Shown: positions 16,017-24,638, counted from the stretch's first letter. The stretch is DNA of 64,000 bases from Avichristensenella sp031550535 (GCA_031550535.1 JAVBOM010000043.1:6557-70556); one strand, 5' to 3'. The notes: generated by a model not told the origin, from the letters alone. A program made the numbers and translations.

Positions 16017-16766
16017 CTACACCCGCTCAAATGCCTCGATAAACCGAACAATATACCCCGCCACCGCCTGGAGCATCTCCGCGCCCCAGGCGGCGTTTGC
16101 TTCCCTGGGGTGGTCCGGGCCGATCCAACCGTTGTCCGTGTAGCGGGTCACGGCGCGCGGCACCGGGATTTCCACGCCCTCAAAGCGCACCTTGGCAAAG
16201 CCCGTCGTGCGCATGCCGGAAAGGTCGTCCACCAGCGCCATTTCCCGCGCCCTGTCCATGTGCACCAGCGCCGGGTCGATCGCGAGCATCGCGGCGGTTT
16301 CTTCCGCACCGCCGTGGCCGCCCTTCCAGGCCGGGTTCAGGTCCCAGGCCATCAGCCACCAGTTCATTTCCGCGCCGAGCGCGCCCTTTTGATCCAATTC
16401 CAGGCACACGCGGTCCAGCACGGGGATGTTGCCGCCGTGGCCGTTCAGGAAGATAAACCGCCGCACGCCAAAGCCGTACAGCCCGTCCACCACGCGCGAC
16501 ACAACCTGGTACAGCACATCCGTGCCCAGGGAAATCGTCCCCGCAAAGCCTGTCTGCGAGTCGCACGCGCCATACGGGATGCATGGCGCGATCAGCACGT
16601 CCGATTGCGCCTCGATCAGATCCGCGATCCGCTCCGGGATCAGCGTGTCCACGCCCAGCACGTTGTGGCTGCCGTGGCATTCGATGCTGCCGATGGGGAG
16701 GATGGCGGCCCTCCGGCGGGCGAAATATTGCTCCGCCTCGGCCACGGTCATTTTTGCCAGCCTCAT
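16017..16766 (-). CDS. Creatininase family amidohydrolase
   Basis: 249 residues with the creatininase signature: ILPIGSIECHGSHNVLGVDT (metal ligands Glu and His; about residues 21-40), FLNGHGGNIPVL (about 106-117), WWLMAWD, and GHGGAEETAAML (about 146). The family includes creatininase, 3-dehydro-scyllo-inosose hydrolase and mycofactocin peptidase; the substrate here is unknown. The ATG at 16766 follows AGGAGGGT; upstream in-frame sequence is non-coding. Confidence 0.87.
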   Translation of the reverse strand: MRLAKMTVAEAEQYFARRRAAILPIGSIECHGSHNVLGVDTLIPERIADLIEAQSDVLIAPCIPYGACDSQTGFAGTISLGTDVLYQVVSRVVDGLYGFGVRRFIFLNGHGGNIPVLDRVCLELDQKGALGAEMNWWLMAWDLNPAWKGGHGGAEETAAMLAIDPALVHMDRAREMALVDDLSGMRTTGFAKVRFEGVEIPVPRAVTRYTDNGWIGPDHPREANAAWGAEMLQAVAGYIVRFIEAFERV

Positions 16767-17041
16767 GGCGTACCCTCCTGTCTTTTGGATGCAAGCGATC
16801 GTTCGGAGGAATGCCGGTGGAAAACCACGGCATCTCCCGCCCATTATCGCCCGGGAGGGTGTCGCCGTCAAGCGCAATCGATCCGCCCCTTCCATGATTG
16901 CCACCCACCGTGCGCGGGGTGCGGTTGGTTTCGCGCGGTGCGCTACGCTTCGCATTCCGCTGGAACGGACGAGGGATCGGGTGCAGGAACGGATGCTTGG
17001 GTGTCCTGGCCGCTCTCCGGGGCGCCCGCTCGAACACTCTC

Positions 17042-18436
17042 CTAGATGTCCGCCAAGGCGTCTCCTCGGGATTCCACCGGGACTTCCGCGAGAGCTTCCG
17101 CCTGGGTGGCGACCTGGGCGATAACCTGGGCATCTTCCCAGCAGCTCTCCCGGTCGCCCTCTCCGTCCTCCTCCCGGTGCTCCTGCGCTTCCCCCTCCCC
17201 GCCAAACGGCGTAATGGGCGCGTTGTAAATCGCCCGAACCCGCGCGCGGCCCCGCCAGATCGTAGCAAAGCAGACCACCGCCGTAAAGCCGCCGCACAGG
17301 CTCAGGCACACGCGCAGGTCCAGCCATTCACCCATCGCGCCGATCAATAGCCCGAACAAGCTGTACGCCATCGAAATGACCACCGTTTCAAAGGCGTTGA
17401 TCCGCGCGCGGTAGCCCTCGGGAATGTGCCGCTGCACCGCCGCCTGCCGGAGCGCGGCGCTGTTGATGCCCAGGAACCCGCAGATGGCCCGATTGACCAG
17501 CATGAGCGGATACGGTAGCCAGAGCAGGATCATGTCCATGCATTCATACGCCTGGTATACGAAAAACGCGAAGGAAAACCGCTTGTTCTCCGGTATTTTC
17601 ACATGGTAGCGGAAAAGTCCCCCCAGGGAGCGGCCCGCGAACTCCGCAACCGTGAAGAAGGAGTACATCGCCACCGTGAAGCCCGGCATCGTGCGGAAAA
17701 AGGCGATCAGGATGGGCGAATACCCGTTGCCCACACCGTTGGTCACCGCCATGTACGCGTAGATGCTCTGCAGCCCCTTTTCCTCCTTGATGTAATCCAC
17801 GGCCTTTCGGATGTCCCGCCGCCACATCTTGAAGGAAAAACGCTCGCCGTTCATGCGGCTTTCTTCTTGAATTTTAATGCGGCTCTCCACCGCCGCCGAC
17901 AGCAGGCACATGCCTCCCTGGATCAGCAGGATGGCTGCCACGCCGATCGTCTCCAGCAGCACCGCCGCCAGCGGCATCATGATGACCTTCATGACCGGAT
18001 AGACCATCGACGAGACGGTGTAGCCCTTCTCCTCGCTGCCTTTGGGGATCAGCTTGGGGTAGATGCTGTTAAACGCGAGGCTATCGAAGGAGGAAAGGGA
18101 ATACAGAAACAGCGAAAAAAACAGATACCCGACATAGGAAAAGGAGAAGTTCAGCAAATACAGCCCCGCCAGGGTGTACAGGATGCCGTTCACGATATCG
18201 CCGCCCACCAGGAAGGGCTTGCGGGGCAGCCGGTCCATGATCGGCGCGGCAATCAGCGGCACGAAAAACTCGGGAATCACCTGGATGGCGATCAGGATGG
18301 CGGCCGCCAGCGTGCTGCCCGTCTCGTCGTACACCAGGAAGGACAGCGCGAAGCTGCCCGCGATGCCGCCGATGCAGCCGAGCACCGTGGCCGAGGTCAA
18401 CAGGGTGAAGTTTCTTGTCCACAGGCGTTGTTTCAT
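17042..18436 (-). CDS. Major facilitator superfamily exporter, macrolide-efflux-like
   Basis: 464 residues with 12 predicted helices in residues 10-400. N-terminal NFTLLTSATVLGCIGG, helix 2-3 loop APIMDRLPRKPFLVGGD (motif A-like) and the central soluble loop resemble the MefA/drug-proton antiporter group. The last ~60 residues form an acidic tail rich in Glu, Ala and Gln (EAQEHREEDGEGDRE) that is unusual for the family and may be a late addition. Start has a GAGGAG site. Substrate unknown; drug or lipid export is plausible. The transcript would begin with a family I repeat (see promoter 18520-18548). Confidence 0.83.
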   Translation of the reverse strand: MKQRLWTRNFTLLTSATVLGCIGGIAGSFALSFLVYDETGSTLAAAILIAIQVIPEFFVPLIAAPIMDRLPRKPFLVGGDIVNGILYTLAGLYLLNFSFSYVGYLFFSLFLYSLSSFDSLAFNSIYPKLIPKGSEEKGYTVSSMVYPVMKVIMMPLAAVLLETIGVAAILLIQGGMCLLSAAVESRIKIQEESRMNGERFSFKMWRRDIRKAVDYIKEEKGLQSIYAYMAVTNGVGNGYSPILIAFFRTMPGFTVAMYSFFTVAEFAGRSLGGLFRYHVKIPENKRFSFAFFVYQAYECMDMILLWLPYPLMLVNRAICGFLGINSAALRQAAVQRHIPEGYRARINAFETVVISMAYSLFGLLIGAMGEWLDLRVCLSLCGGFTAVVCFATIWRGRARVRAIYNAPITPFGGEGEAQEHREEDGEGDRESCWEDAQVIAQVATQAEALAEVPVESRGDALADI

Positions 18437-18458
18437 ACGTTCATCTCCTCGGCAAAGG

Positions 18459-18518
18459 TAGGCATTCCTTGCGGAATTCCTTTATGGCGCCCGATTCTTC
18501 GAATCAGTGCCGCCATCT
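18459..18518 (-). repeat. Family I repeat, copy 5
   Basis: GCATTCCTTGCGGAATTCC and GATTCTTCGAATC stems, A-type. It starts 2 bases downstream of the -10 box of the MFS gene promoter, so it is the first thing transcribed. Confidence 0.9.
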
Positions 18519-18519
18519 C

Positions 18520-18548
18520 AGTATACGGGAGATGATGAAAAGAGTAAA
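18520..18548 (-). promoter_or_regulatory. Sigma-A promoter of the MFS gene
   Basis: On the minus strand: TTTACT, 17-bp spacer, TATACT (plus-strand positions 18543-18548 and 18520-18525). Confidence 0.6.
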
Positions 18549-18586
18549 TGGGGTTGTTTTGGGAAAATTAAGTGGCTATTTGAATG

Positions 18587-19750
18587 TTAATCGCCCAATA
18601 AGTAGCTGTACGCGGGAAAATCAACAATCAACTCGAATGCCTGCTTGTACTGCCGCCGGGCCTTGTGCCACGCAATCACCCACGGCAGGTGAAAGCCCGC
18701 GTACCCCTTGGGCCAATCATTGCGCATGGCGTCGAACAGGGTCAGGAGCATGTCGCCGTACTCAGCCCTCTTCAGATAACCGGGATGGAGCAGCCGATAG
18801 CGGATCAGGGCGCAGCAATCCGCCCAAAAGGCACCGTCGGGCTGATTCTCCCGCCCGGCCTCCACTTCGTCCACTACGGACAGGGCCTCCGCGCGCAGAC
18901 CCATCTTTTCCAGGCACACAGCCTTTTTGTGCAGCGCGCCGAGGGAGGGACTCTCGAGGGAGGAAAAATAGCGGTACGCCGGTTCAATCTGGCCCAGCTC
19001 CAACTGTGTGGAGGCGGTATTGTAGTCGAGCGTTTCCAGCTCGGCGGCGGCCCCGATGGCCTTCGCGATCCGCCGGGTAACGCGGTAATGGTCCATCATA
19101 TGGTCAAACGCGCCCATGTTGCTGTAGCAGGCGCCAATGGCCGAGCTCGCGAAGAGCATAATGTGGACAAGGCCGTCCCTGGCCGCCAGGTCATACGCGT
19201 GCCGCAGCTGCTCAATGGCGGAGACGTAATCGCCGCGCCCATAGCCCGCCTCCCCTGCAGCGTAATAGCAAACGGGGAGCGGGTTGATTTGCAGCGCCTC
19301 GTCGAAGCGCCCCCGGGTGAGCAGCAGCAGGGTGCGCTGCCGCAAATCCATCAGTGGGGCGCAGCTTTCCGCAAACGCGTCGGGCGTGTGCGTGTGCCAA
19401 CCGCGCAGCAGGTGCATGTCCAGCATGAAAGGCCCGTTGGCGAAGGTTTCCCACTGGGCGTCCAACGCCGCTTCCAGGCGAACCGCGTCCTCGTCATCCA
19501 AGGCAAAGGTGGTTTCGTACGCCCCTTCGATGAAAGGCGACGCCTGCGCGAGCGTAGCGGCGTCGTCCACCCACTTGATCTGAAGCCTGGCGAACAAAAG
19601 CTCCAGCACCTCGGCGCTCGGCTCCGCCTTGCCCTGCTCGATCTTGGACAAATACGAAACCGCGCAGATGCCCTTGCAAAGCCCTTCCTGGCTCCAATCC
19701 CGGTTCAGCCGTTCGCGGCGGATCAGTAGCCCCGGAAACTGTGGATTCAT
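18587..19750 (-). CDS. XRE-family transcriptional regulator with TPR-like C-terminal domain
   Basis: 387 residues. An N-terminal helix-turn-helix (GLLIRRERLNRDWSQEGLC, then CAVSYLSKIEQGKAEPS, residues 6-43) is followed by ~330 residues of helical repeats (ALQINPLPVCYYAAGEAGYG, AYRYFSSLESPSLGALHKKA). This layout matches Rgg/RRNPP-like or MalT-like tetratricopeptide sensors that bind a peptide or other ligand. No cognate signalling peptide gene was found nearby. Start chosen at 19750, behind AAGGAAGG; the long upstream extension crosses non-coding DNA. Confidence 0.82.
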   Translation of the reverse strand: MNPQFPGLLIRRERLNRDWSQEGLCKGICAVSYLSKIEQGKAEPSAEVLELLFARLQIKWVDDAATLAQASPFIEGAYETTFALDDEDAVRLEAALDAQWETFANGPFMLDMHLLRGWHTHTPDAFAESCAPLMDLRQRTLLLLTRGRFDEALQINPLPVCYYAAGEAGYGRGDYVSAIEQLRHAYDLAARDGLVHIMLFASSAIGACYSNMGAFDHMMDHYRVTRRIAKAIGAAAELETLDYNTASTQLELGQIEPAYRYFSSLESPSLGALHKKAVCLEKMGLRAEALSVVDEVEAGRENQPDGAFWADCCALIRYRLLHPGYLKRAEYGDMLLTLFDAMRNDWPKGYAGFHLPWVIAWHKARRQYKQAFELIVDFPAYSYLLGD

Positions 19751-19886
19751 GCGCTCAGCCGCCTTCCTTGCAAGGGGATTTCGCTGTGGGGCGCGGTTTT
19801 CCCTGCCCGGCGGAATGGGGATAAAATGGATGAGAACGAAAAAAGCCCCGGCGCGGGATTTATTCGCGCGCGAAGGCTTGTCGGGG

Positions 19887-19970
19887 ATGGCGGCGCGGAT
19901 TCCAAGCATCGGGCGTGGCGGGGATTCTGGAATCCACGCCATCAAGGGGATTTCGCAACAAATCTCTACA
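19887..19970 (+). repeat. Family I repeat, copy 6 (compound, with an extra hairpin)
   Basis: GGCGGCGCGGATTCCAAGCATC, then an inserted GGGATTCTGGAATCC hairpin flanked by GGCGTGG/CCACGCC, then GGGGATTTCGCAACAAATC. The extra hairpin is like subtype C second modules at 20350 and 43491. Its terminal CTAC gives the TAG stop of the 119-aa minus-strand frame. Confidence 0.8.
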
Positions 19971-20325
19971 TTGCGGCGAACGCCTCGTATGTGCCGTCAT
20001 CCCGAAGAACGATATACCCGGGCACCATGGCGTAATACCGCCCATGGAATCCCTTTTGCTCCTTGGCCATGGCCCGTATCGGGCGCTTTGCCGCTTCCTT
20101 GTCAATGCGCCAGCTCTTGAAGAGGTAATCGATCTCGCTAAACGCGCGCCATATGTCGTTCATCTGCTTTCCGGCTGACCACCAAACGGTGACACTTCCC
20201 GATACTTTCGATGTTTCGGCGGTGATCTCCGGCATTTCGTTCCACTTTGTGCCTTCAAGGAACTGGCGCTGATTTGGAAAATCGGGCGCCATAGAGGGAT
20301 TCCGCAAGGAATCACTACCTTTCAT
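19966..20325 (-). CDS. Small hypothetical protein whose ends both lie in family I repeats
   Basis: 119 residues if the ATG at 20325 is used; that start has GGAGAGGG upstream. Residues 3-21 (SDSLRNPSMAPDFPNQRQ) are a translated family I copy, and the TAG stop is the first triplet of another copy. The body (VSGSVTVWWSAGKQMNDIW, RAFSEIDYLFKSW, GFHGRYYAMVPGYIVLRDDG) looks like a genuine protein with Trp and Tyr at conserved-looking spacing. An internal ATG at 20235 (MPEITAE) would avoid the repeat but has only a poor ribosome site. No family recognised. Confidence 0.5.
   Translation of the reverse strand: MKGSDSLRNPSMAPDFPNQRQFLEGTKWNEMPEITAETSKVSGSVTVWWSAGKQMNDIWRAFSEIDYLFKSWRIDKEAAKRPIRAMAKEQKGFHGRYYAMVPGYIVLRDDGTYEAFAAM
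20264..20319 (+). repeat. Family I repeat, copy 7 (inside the 5' part of the 119-aa frame)
   Basis: GCGCTGATTTGGAAAATCGGGCGCC and GGATTCCGCAAGGAATC; the leading GGCGGC is lost. On the minus strand it reads in frame as part of the N-terminus of the small protein. Confidence 0.85.
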
Positions 20326-20349
20326 GGCCTACCACCCTCTCCGCACGGC

Positions 20350-20408
20350 GATAGGGATTCCTGGCGGAATCTCCTTGCTGGCGTGGATTCGAGAATCCCC
20401 GCCGCCGT
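20350..20408 (-). repeat. Family I repeat, copy 8 (subtype C)
   Basis: Starts TAGGGATTCCTGGCGGAATC, but the second module is GTGGATTCGAGAATCCCCGCCGCC. Tandem to copy 7 at 31-bp distance, in opposite orientation. Confidence 0.82.
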
Positions 20409-20497
20409 CGTTATGATTGTATTGTAACACGCGCCGGCGCGAACCGTGCGAAACGTTTCTGTTTTGTAATGCCGCTTATATTCATTCTGATCTGTAA

Positions 20498-20557
20498 CGG
20501 CGGAGCTGATTTGGAAAATTGAACATCCCTGAGGACTTCCGTCCGGAATCCTTACTG
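20498..20557 (+). repeat. Family I repeat, copy 9 (diverged)
   Basis: GGCGGAGCTGATTTGGAAAATTG then GGACTTCCGTCCGGAATCC; the GGGCGCCATAA centre is degraded. Tandem with copy 10, 2 bases apart. Confidence 0.7.
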
Positions 20558-20559
20558 CG

Positions 20560-20615
20560 ACGGCGGCGTGATTTGCAAAATCAGGCGCCATAAGGGGATT
20601 TCCAGAAATCCCTAC
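20560..20615 (+). repeat. Family I repeat, copy 10
   Basis: GGCGGCGTGATTTGCAAAATC, GCGCCATAAGG, GGATTTCCAGAAATCC. Its end overlaps the response-regulator gene, whose TAG stop is the first triplet of the repeat read on the minus strand. Confidence 0.88.
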
Positions 20616-21337
20616 TTCCCCCGCTGCATGGATAAGCAATAGCCCCTCGCGTGATCCGCGCGGATGAGGAACCTGTCCGGCCCTTCCGCGTTCAGCTTGC
20701 CCCTGAGCCTAGACATCTGGGTTCTGAGCGCGCGCATGTCGTCGTCCGCGTCCTGCCCCCACGCCACGCGGTACAGCTCGCGCCCCGGCACAACGCCCCC
20801 ATCCGCCCGGACCAGCACCAACAGCAGCGCGAATTCCCTGGGCGTGAGCATCGCGTTGCGGCCGTTCACCCGCGCCACCAGCGCCGCGCAGTCCAGCGCC
20901 AGCGGGCCACGCTCAATCAATCCCGCCGCCGCGCCCAGCTCCAGCGCCTTGTCGCGGATCACTTCCGACATCAGCCGCGACCGCCGCAGCATCGCCTTCA
21001 CCCGCTCGATCATCACGTTCAGGTCATACGGCTTGGGCAGATAATCGTCGCCTCCGGCGCGCAGCCCGCGGATGATGTCGTCGTTTTCGCCCAGCGCGGA
21101 CAGGAACAGCACCGGCACCGCGCTGGTGCCGCGCAGCTCCTCGCAGAGCGCCAGGCCCGACCCGTCCGGCAGCAGAATGTCCAGCAGAATCAGGTCGACA
21201 CCCCCCCGCGCGAGCAGGGCGCGCCCTTCGGCGATCGTCTCCGCCTCCAGTGTGCGAAAGCCGTGCATGGACAGCGCCTCGCGGTTGATCTCCCGCACGT
21301 CGTCATTGTCCTCAATCAACAGAATGGTTTCTTTCAT
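20612..21337 (-). CDS. OmpR-family response regulator (orphan)
   Basis: 241 residues. Receiver domain at 1-118 with acidic pocket LLIEDNDD, phosphoacceptor Asp in LILLDILLPDGSG (about residue 51), Ser/Thr switch in VLFLSALG and Lys in YLPKPYD. C-terminal winged helix with LTPREFALLLVLVRADGG and the recognition part DMRALRTQMSRLRGKL. No histidine kinase gene is adjacent, so its partner is unknown. The TAG stop is the edge of a family I repeat. A promoter with 17-bp spacing lies upstream. Confidence 0.92.
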   Translation of the reverse strand: MKETILLIEDNDDVREINREALSMHGFRTLEAETIAEGRALLARGGVDLILLDILLPDGSGLALCEELRGTSAVPVLFLSALGENDDIIRGLRAGGDDYLPKPYDLNVMIERVKAMLRRSRLMSEVIRDKALELGAAAGLIERGPLALDCAALVARVNGRNAMLTPREFALLLVLVRADGGVVPGRELYRVAWGQDADDDMRALRTQMSRLRGKLNAEGPDRFLIRADHARGYCLSMQRGK

Positions 21338-21370
21338 GCTCCCGCCCCACCAGCGTATAGTATTAAAGTT

Positions 21371-21399
21371 AGTATACCATTTTATGTCATCTTCGACAA
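21371..21399 (-). promoter_or_regulatory. Sigma-A promoter of the response regulator gene
   Basis: Minus strand TTGTCG, 17-bp spacer, TATACT (plus positions 21394-21399 and 21371-21376), about 30 bases upstream of the start codon. Confidence 0.6.
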
Positions 21400-21512
21400 T
21401 GTTCCAGGGTAAAAACACGGTTAAGCGCCGATTCTTGACGAGCAGGCGCATTCTTGGTATCTTGATAGAGACACAGCGGCGGGCGCGGCGCGCGGCGCGG
21501 ACTGGGGGAAGA

Positions 21513-22454
21513 ATGGCTACACACAAGAGATACCCATACAGCGAAGAATTGAAACCGCCCCTGCATGTCGGGAACACGGACTATACCCGGTTGCCCGCGC
21601 GCTGGGGGCTTTGCCTGATCGAACGGTTTTTTCGCGGGCGCGCGGCCCGGTACATGCCCCAGGGCGTCCGCAAGCGCCGCATCATGATCCCGGCGGAGCA
21701 CGGCGACGTGCCCTGCTATGTCGTGGAGCCGCGGGACGACGCGCGGATGCTTCCGGCCATGCTGTACGCGCACGGCGGGGCGTTTGTCTTTCCGCTCCAA
21801 ACGTACATGCTCCGCCTGGCGGCGCACTACGCGGCGCAGGTGGGCTGCCGCGTGTTCGTGCCGGACTACCGCCTGTCCATGCGCGCGCCCTTTCCCGCCG
21901 CGCTCCTGGACTGCCGCGATACGCTGCGCACCATGCAGGCGCGCCGGGAGGAGTACAAGCTGGACATGGATCGGCTGATCCTGTACGGCGACAGTGCGGG
22001 CGGGTGCCTGGCGGCGTCGCTGGCGCACCTGTGCCGCGACGAAAACACCGCAAACCCCGTCGCGCAGTTCCTGATTTACCCCGTCACCGACAACACGATG
22101 AACCATCCCTCCATGCGCGAGTACGCGCGCGCCGTATGGTCCGCAGAGGCCAACCGGCACATGTGGGCGCTGTACCTGCGGGGCGAGGGACACAGCCTGG
22201 ACCGGTACGCGGTGCCGATGGCGTGCGAGCGCTTCGACGGCCTTCCGCCTGCGTATGTGGAGGCCGCTGAAATGGATACGCTGCGCGACGAGGCGGCCGC
22301 CTACGCGGGCAAGCTCCTGGCAGCTGGCACACCGGTGGAATATTGTGAGGTCAAGGGGGCATATCACGGGTTTGACAGCGATTTTTCCAGCCCGCTGGTA
22401 AAGCGCCTGCTCGCGCGCCGGTGCGAGCGGATGCGGGCGACGATCGATGGATAG
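21513..22454 (+). CDS. Alpha/beta hydrolase (hormone-sensitive-lipase-like esterase)
   Basis: 313 residues of the alpha/beta hydrolase fold-3 family. Oxyanion-hole motif YAHGGAFVFPL (residues 84-94), nucleophile elbow LILYGDSAGGCLAA (about 156), acid in VEAAEMDTLRDEA, and catalytic His in YHGFDSDF near residue 293. Such esterases hydrolyse short acyl esters. No signal peptide. The ATG at 21513 follows GGGGGAA; earlier in-frame starts would overlap the divergent response-regulator gene. Confidence 0.88.
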   Translation: MATHKRYPYSEELKPPLHVGNTDYTRLPARWGLCLIERFFRGRAARYMPQGVRKRRIMIPAEHGDVPCYVVEPRDDARMLPAMLYAHGGAFVFPLQTYMLRLAAHYAAQVGCRVFVPDYRLSMRAPFPAALLDCRDTLRTMQARREEYKLDMDRLILYGDSAGGCLAASLAHLCRDENTANPVAQFLIYPVTDNTMNHPSMREYARAVWSAEANRHMWALYLRGEGHSLDRYAVPMACERFDGLPPAYVEAAEMDTLRDEAAAYAGKLLAAGTPVEYCEVKGAYHGFDSDFSSPLVKRLLARRCERMRATIDG

Positions 22455-22467
22455 AGATGAATACGCC

Positions 22468-22504
22468 CCTCCGCGCCCAGATGGGCACAGGAGGAGCGCG
22501 GAGG
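22468..22504 (+). terminator. Hairpin after the esterase gene
   Basis: CCTCCGCGC at 22468-22476 pairs with GCGCGGAGG at 22496-22504; no T tract, so termination is uncertain. The rest of 22505-22740 holds no gene I can support, only another hairpin (CGCCTCACG/CGTGAGGCG near 22668-22695). Confidence 0.4.
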
Positions 22505-22740
22505 TCTGCCGGGGCGGCGCGGGTCCAGTATACCGGGCACGGTGGGGTTTCAAACCCGCGCCAGAAGCCGGCCCGGTCCGCGAGCGCGCAGGGCGCTGCG
22601 CTACGTATTCCGTACCGCCCGCAGCGCCCGCCTTGCCCGCGAACGCCGCACGCCACGCCGGGATACCGCCTCACGCGGGGCTTTGGGCCGTGAGGCGGGC
22701 ATAAAGCCGGATGCCAGGACGGCAAGTGTCCTGACGCGAT

Positions 22741-22865
22741 TAGATTTTAGGAATCTGGCCGAGAGATTTTTTTGTGTGGCAAGGCGTTGGAAGGAGGCGT
22801 AGCCGGCAGCTACGCCGACTGGAAAACGACGCGGCCAGACGGAAAAAGATCCGGTCAGAAACTAA
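22741..22865 (+). repeat. Family II structured repeat, copy a
   Basis: Conserved order: CCGAGAGATTTTTTT, CAAGGCGTTGGAAGGAG, hairpin GCGTAGCCGGCAGCTACGC, then CGACGCG and CGGAAAAAGATCCGG. Flanked by TTTTAG and CTAAAA. Intergenic. Confidence 0.75.
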
Positions 22866-23036
22866 AATCGAGCCGTGCCAGGACACCCGGACACCCGGTC
22901 CCGCCGCCGCAAGCGCCCCGTCAAGAGCCGATTCCGCTTGTTCCTGCGCTTGTTCGAGGGCATAACCATCCGGTGCGGCGGGAGATGCCTCCAGGTCCGC
23001 CTTGCTTTCAGCCGATCATATCGCACGCGCACACGA

Positions 23037-23546
23037 TCACCCCTTCGGCCCGGGGGCAAGGTTTTCCTCGGTCGGCTCGGTCGGCTCTGCCGCGCGGTAG
23101 CTGCGAACCTCGCCCGTCTGGCCGTCTATCTCGATGAAGTAGATCCAGATCGGCTCTTCCACAAAGGAATCGGGCAGCAGCGAGATCACCCACGCGCCCT
23201 CCTGGTTATACCCAAAGAACGGTCTGTGCTCCGCAAAGTACGCCGCGTCCGCGCCTTTGTCCTCGCACACCGCCATCAGCGCGCGCAGCAGCGCCTCCTC
23301 CCGGGAGATGTCGTTGTCCTTCGGCACGGGCAGTTCCACCGTGGAGGAGGGCAACATGTCCCAGCCGAAATCCCAGGCCGGGTCGGTCCGGTATCGCTCC
23401 CGCCACGCCAGCACCAGATCGTACAGCGCCCGATTTTCCTCGGTCACCAGGGCGCTCGCGGCCAGCGGGTCGTCCTCCGCCAGCGCGGGGACGGCGCACA
23501 GCCCCAAAAACATCATAAGTACCCAGGCAATGAATCGCTTGTTCAT
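23037..23546 (-). CDS. Secreted protein, third in the M56/BlaI operon
   Basis: 169 residues. Signal peptide at 1-22 (FIAWVLMMFLGLCAVPALA). The mature part has a PepSY-like repeat pattern (DISREEALLRALMAVCEDKG; IWIYFIEIDGQTGEVRSYR), where a helix beginning with a Ser-x-Glu-Glu-Ala motif precedes a beta-hairpin. The C-terminal end is Glu/Pro-rich. It follows the 344-aa protein by 26 bp in the same orientation. Start behind GGAGG. Related in style, though not closely, to the next two proteins. Function unknown; PepSY domains often inhibit or chaperone proteases. Confidence 0.7.
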   Translation of the reverse strand: MNKRFIAWVLMMFLGLCAVPALAEDDPLAASALVTEENRALYDLVLAWRERYRTDPAWDFGWDMLPSSTVELPVPKDNDISREEALLRALMAVCEDKGADAAYFAEHRPFFGYNQEGAWVISLLPDSFVEEPIWIYFIEIDGQTGEVRSYRAAEPTEPTEENLAPGPKG

Positions 23547-23572
23547 AGACACCTCCATTTCTTATATCCTCA

Positions 23573-24607
23573 TTACCACCCGATCAGGGCGTTCAGTTCG
23601 CCGCTGGTGATACGCCGCACCTCGCCGGTCATGACATCCAGCTCCGCGCCGTACCCGTAATAGGTTGCCGCGCCATCCTCCGTCCGGTCCGAGTACCGTA
23701 CCAGCCAGAACATCTCCTGGTCTGGGTAGCCGGCCATCACGCACGCGACGATCGGCAGCATCCCGGACAGATCCTCTGCCTTCGCTCCGCACTCGGTCTG
23801 GAAGGCTTTCTCGGCGATCCGGACGGCTTCCGCCTCCGCAATCGCTCCGTCCGGCGGCAGGATGTGCACCAGACAGAGCAGCTTGATGCCCTGCTTGTCC
23901 GCCTCGTCCAGGATGTATGTTCGGTACAGCGCGGCGCGCTCCGCGACCGTCCACCGGTCAAAAGCCACGCCCCTCTCGCGCTCCGCCTTGATCAGCTGGC
24001 TCTCCACCTCGCAGTTGAGCCGGTAAAAGGCCAGGGTTCCCTCGACGCCCGCGCGCTGCTCCGCGCTTGTCCCCAGGTCGTTGTAGGTATTTCCGAGGTA
24101 GTTCATCCACACGGCCTCTTTCGTCTCCGTGGATACCCAGACGGCGATCTCGGGGATCTGGTTCATATCCAGCCAGCCTTGATACGCGGACCCGTCGTTC
24201 GGCTTGAAGCCGATTTCCCAGATCGGCGCGAATATTTCTAACGGCTTGTAGTCGTACGACCCTTCAATTGAAATGTACGTGAAGAGGCTGGCTTCCACGA
24301 GGGACGCGTCAAAATACTCCGTGGGCAGGAGGTAAAGCCTCCGCGCGGTGTCCATGGCGATTTTGACCGCCTCTTCCGCCGGCATATCCTCCTCGGCGGG
24401 CACCAGGTTTCTGTATTGCAGCGGGTTTTCCCCCAGCTTTTGCACGATGCTGATCGGGGGAATGGTTTCCGCGACGGCGGCGGCGCAAAGGAGCGCGCAC
24501 AGTGTTATGACGGCGGTGCTGATTTGAAAAATCGGGCGCCATAAGGGAGTTTCGCGAGAAAACCCTTCCTTTGTCAGAGTGGCCGTCTTTGCTGTCCGGT
24601 TCGCCAT
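23573..24607 (-). CDS. Secreted PepSY-like protein with a family I repeat translated inside its signal-peptide region
   Basis: 344 residues. The mature protein is paralogous to the next gene upstream: both have NPLQYRNLVP, an EEA helix, SLFTYISIEGS or SLFNYISIQGS, IWEI, WTVxERAA, and a PEGAI/PDGAI helix. In this copy residues ~14-34 (GFSRETPLWRPIFQISTA) are a translated family I repeat lying between the initiating MANRTAKTATLTK and the hydrophobic stretch VITLCALLCAAAVAE. The paralogue has no such insert. Start codon behind GGAGG, 31 bp after the paralogue. Function unknown. Confidence 0.75.
   Translation of the reverse strand: MANRTAKTATLTKEGFSRETPLWRPIFQISTAVITLCALLCAAAVAETIPPISIVQKLGENPLQYRNLVPAEEDMPAEEAVKIAMDTARRLYLLPTEYFDASLVEASLFTYISIEGSYDYKPLEIFAPIWEIGFKPNDGSAYQGWLDMNQIPEIAVWVSTETKEAVWMNYLGNTYNDLGTSAEQRAGVEGTLAFYRLNCEVESQLIKAERERGVAFDRWTVAERAALYRTYILDEADKQGIKLLCLVHILPPDGAIAEAEAVRIAEKAFQTECGAKAEDLSGMLPIVACVMAGYPDQEMFWLVRYSDRTEDGAATYYGYGAELDVMTGEVRRITSGELNALIGW
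24508..24569 (+). repeat. Family I repeat, copy 11 (inside a coding sequence)
   Basis: GGCGGTGCTGATTTGAAAAATC, GGGCGCCATAAGG, GAGTTTTCGCGAGAAAACCC-type second stem (read as AGTTTCGCGAGAAAACCC in the sequence). The minus strand reads it in frame in the secreted 344-aa protein. Confidence 0.9.
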
Positions 24608-24638
24608 GTTTCCACCTCCATTTTGTTATGTATTAGCC

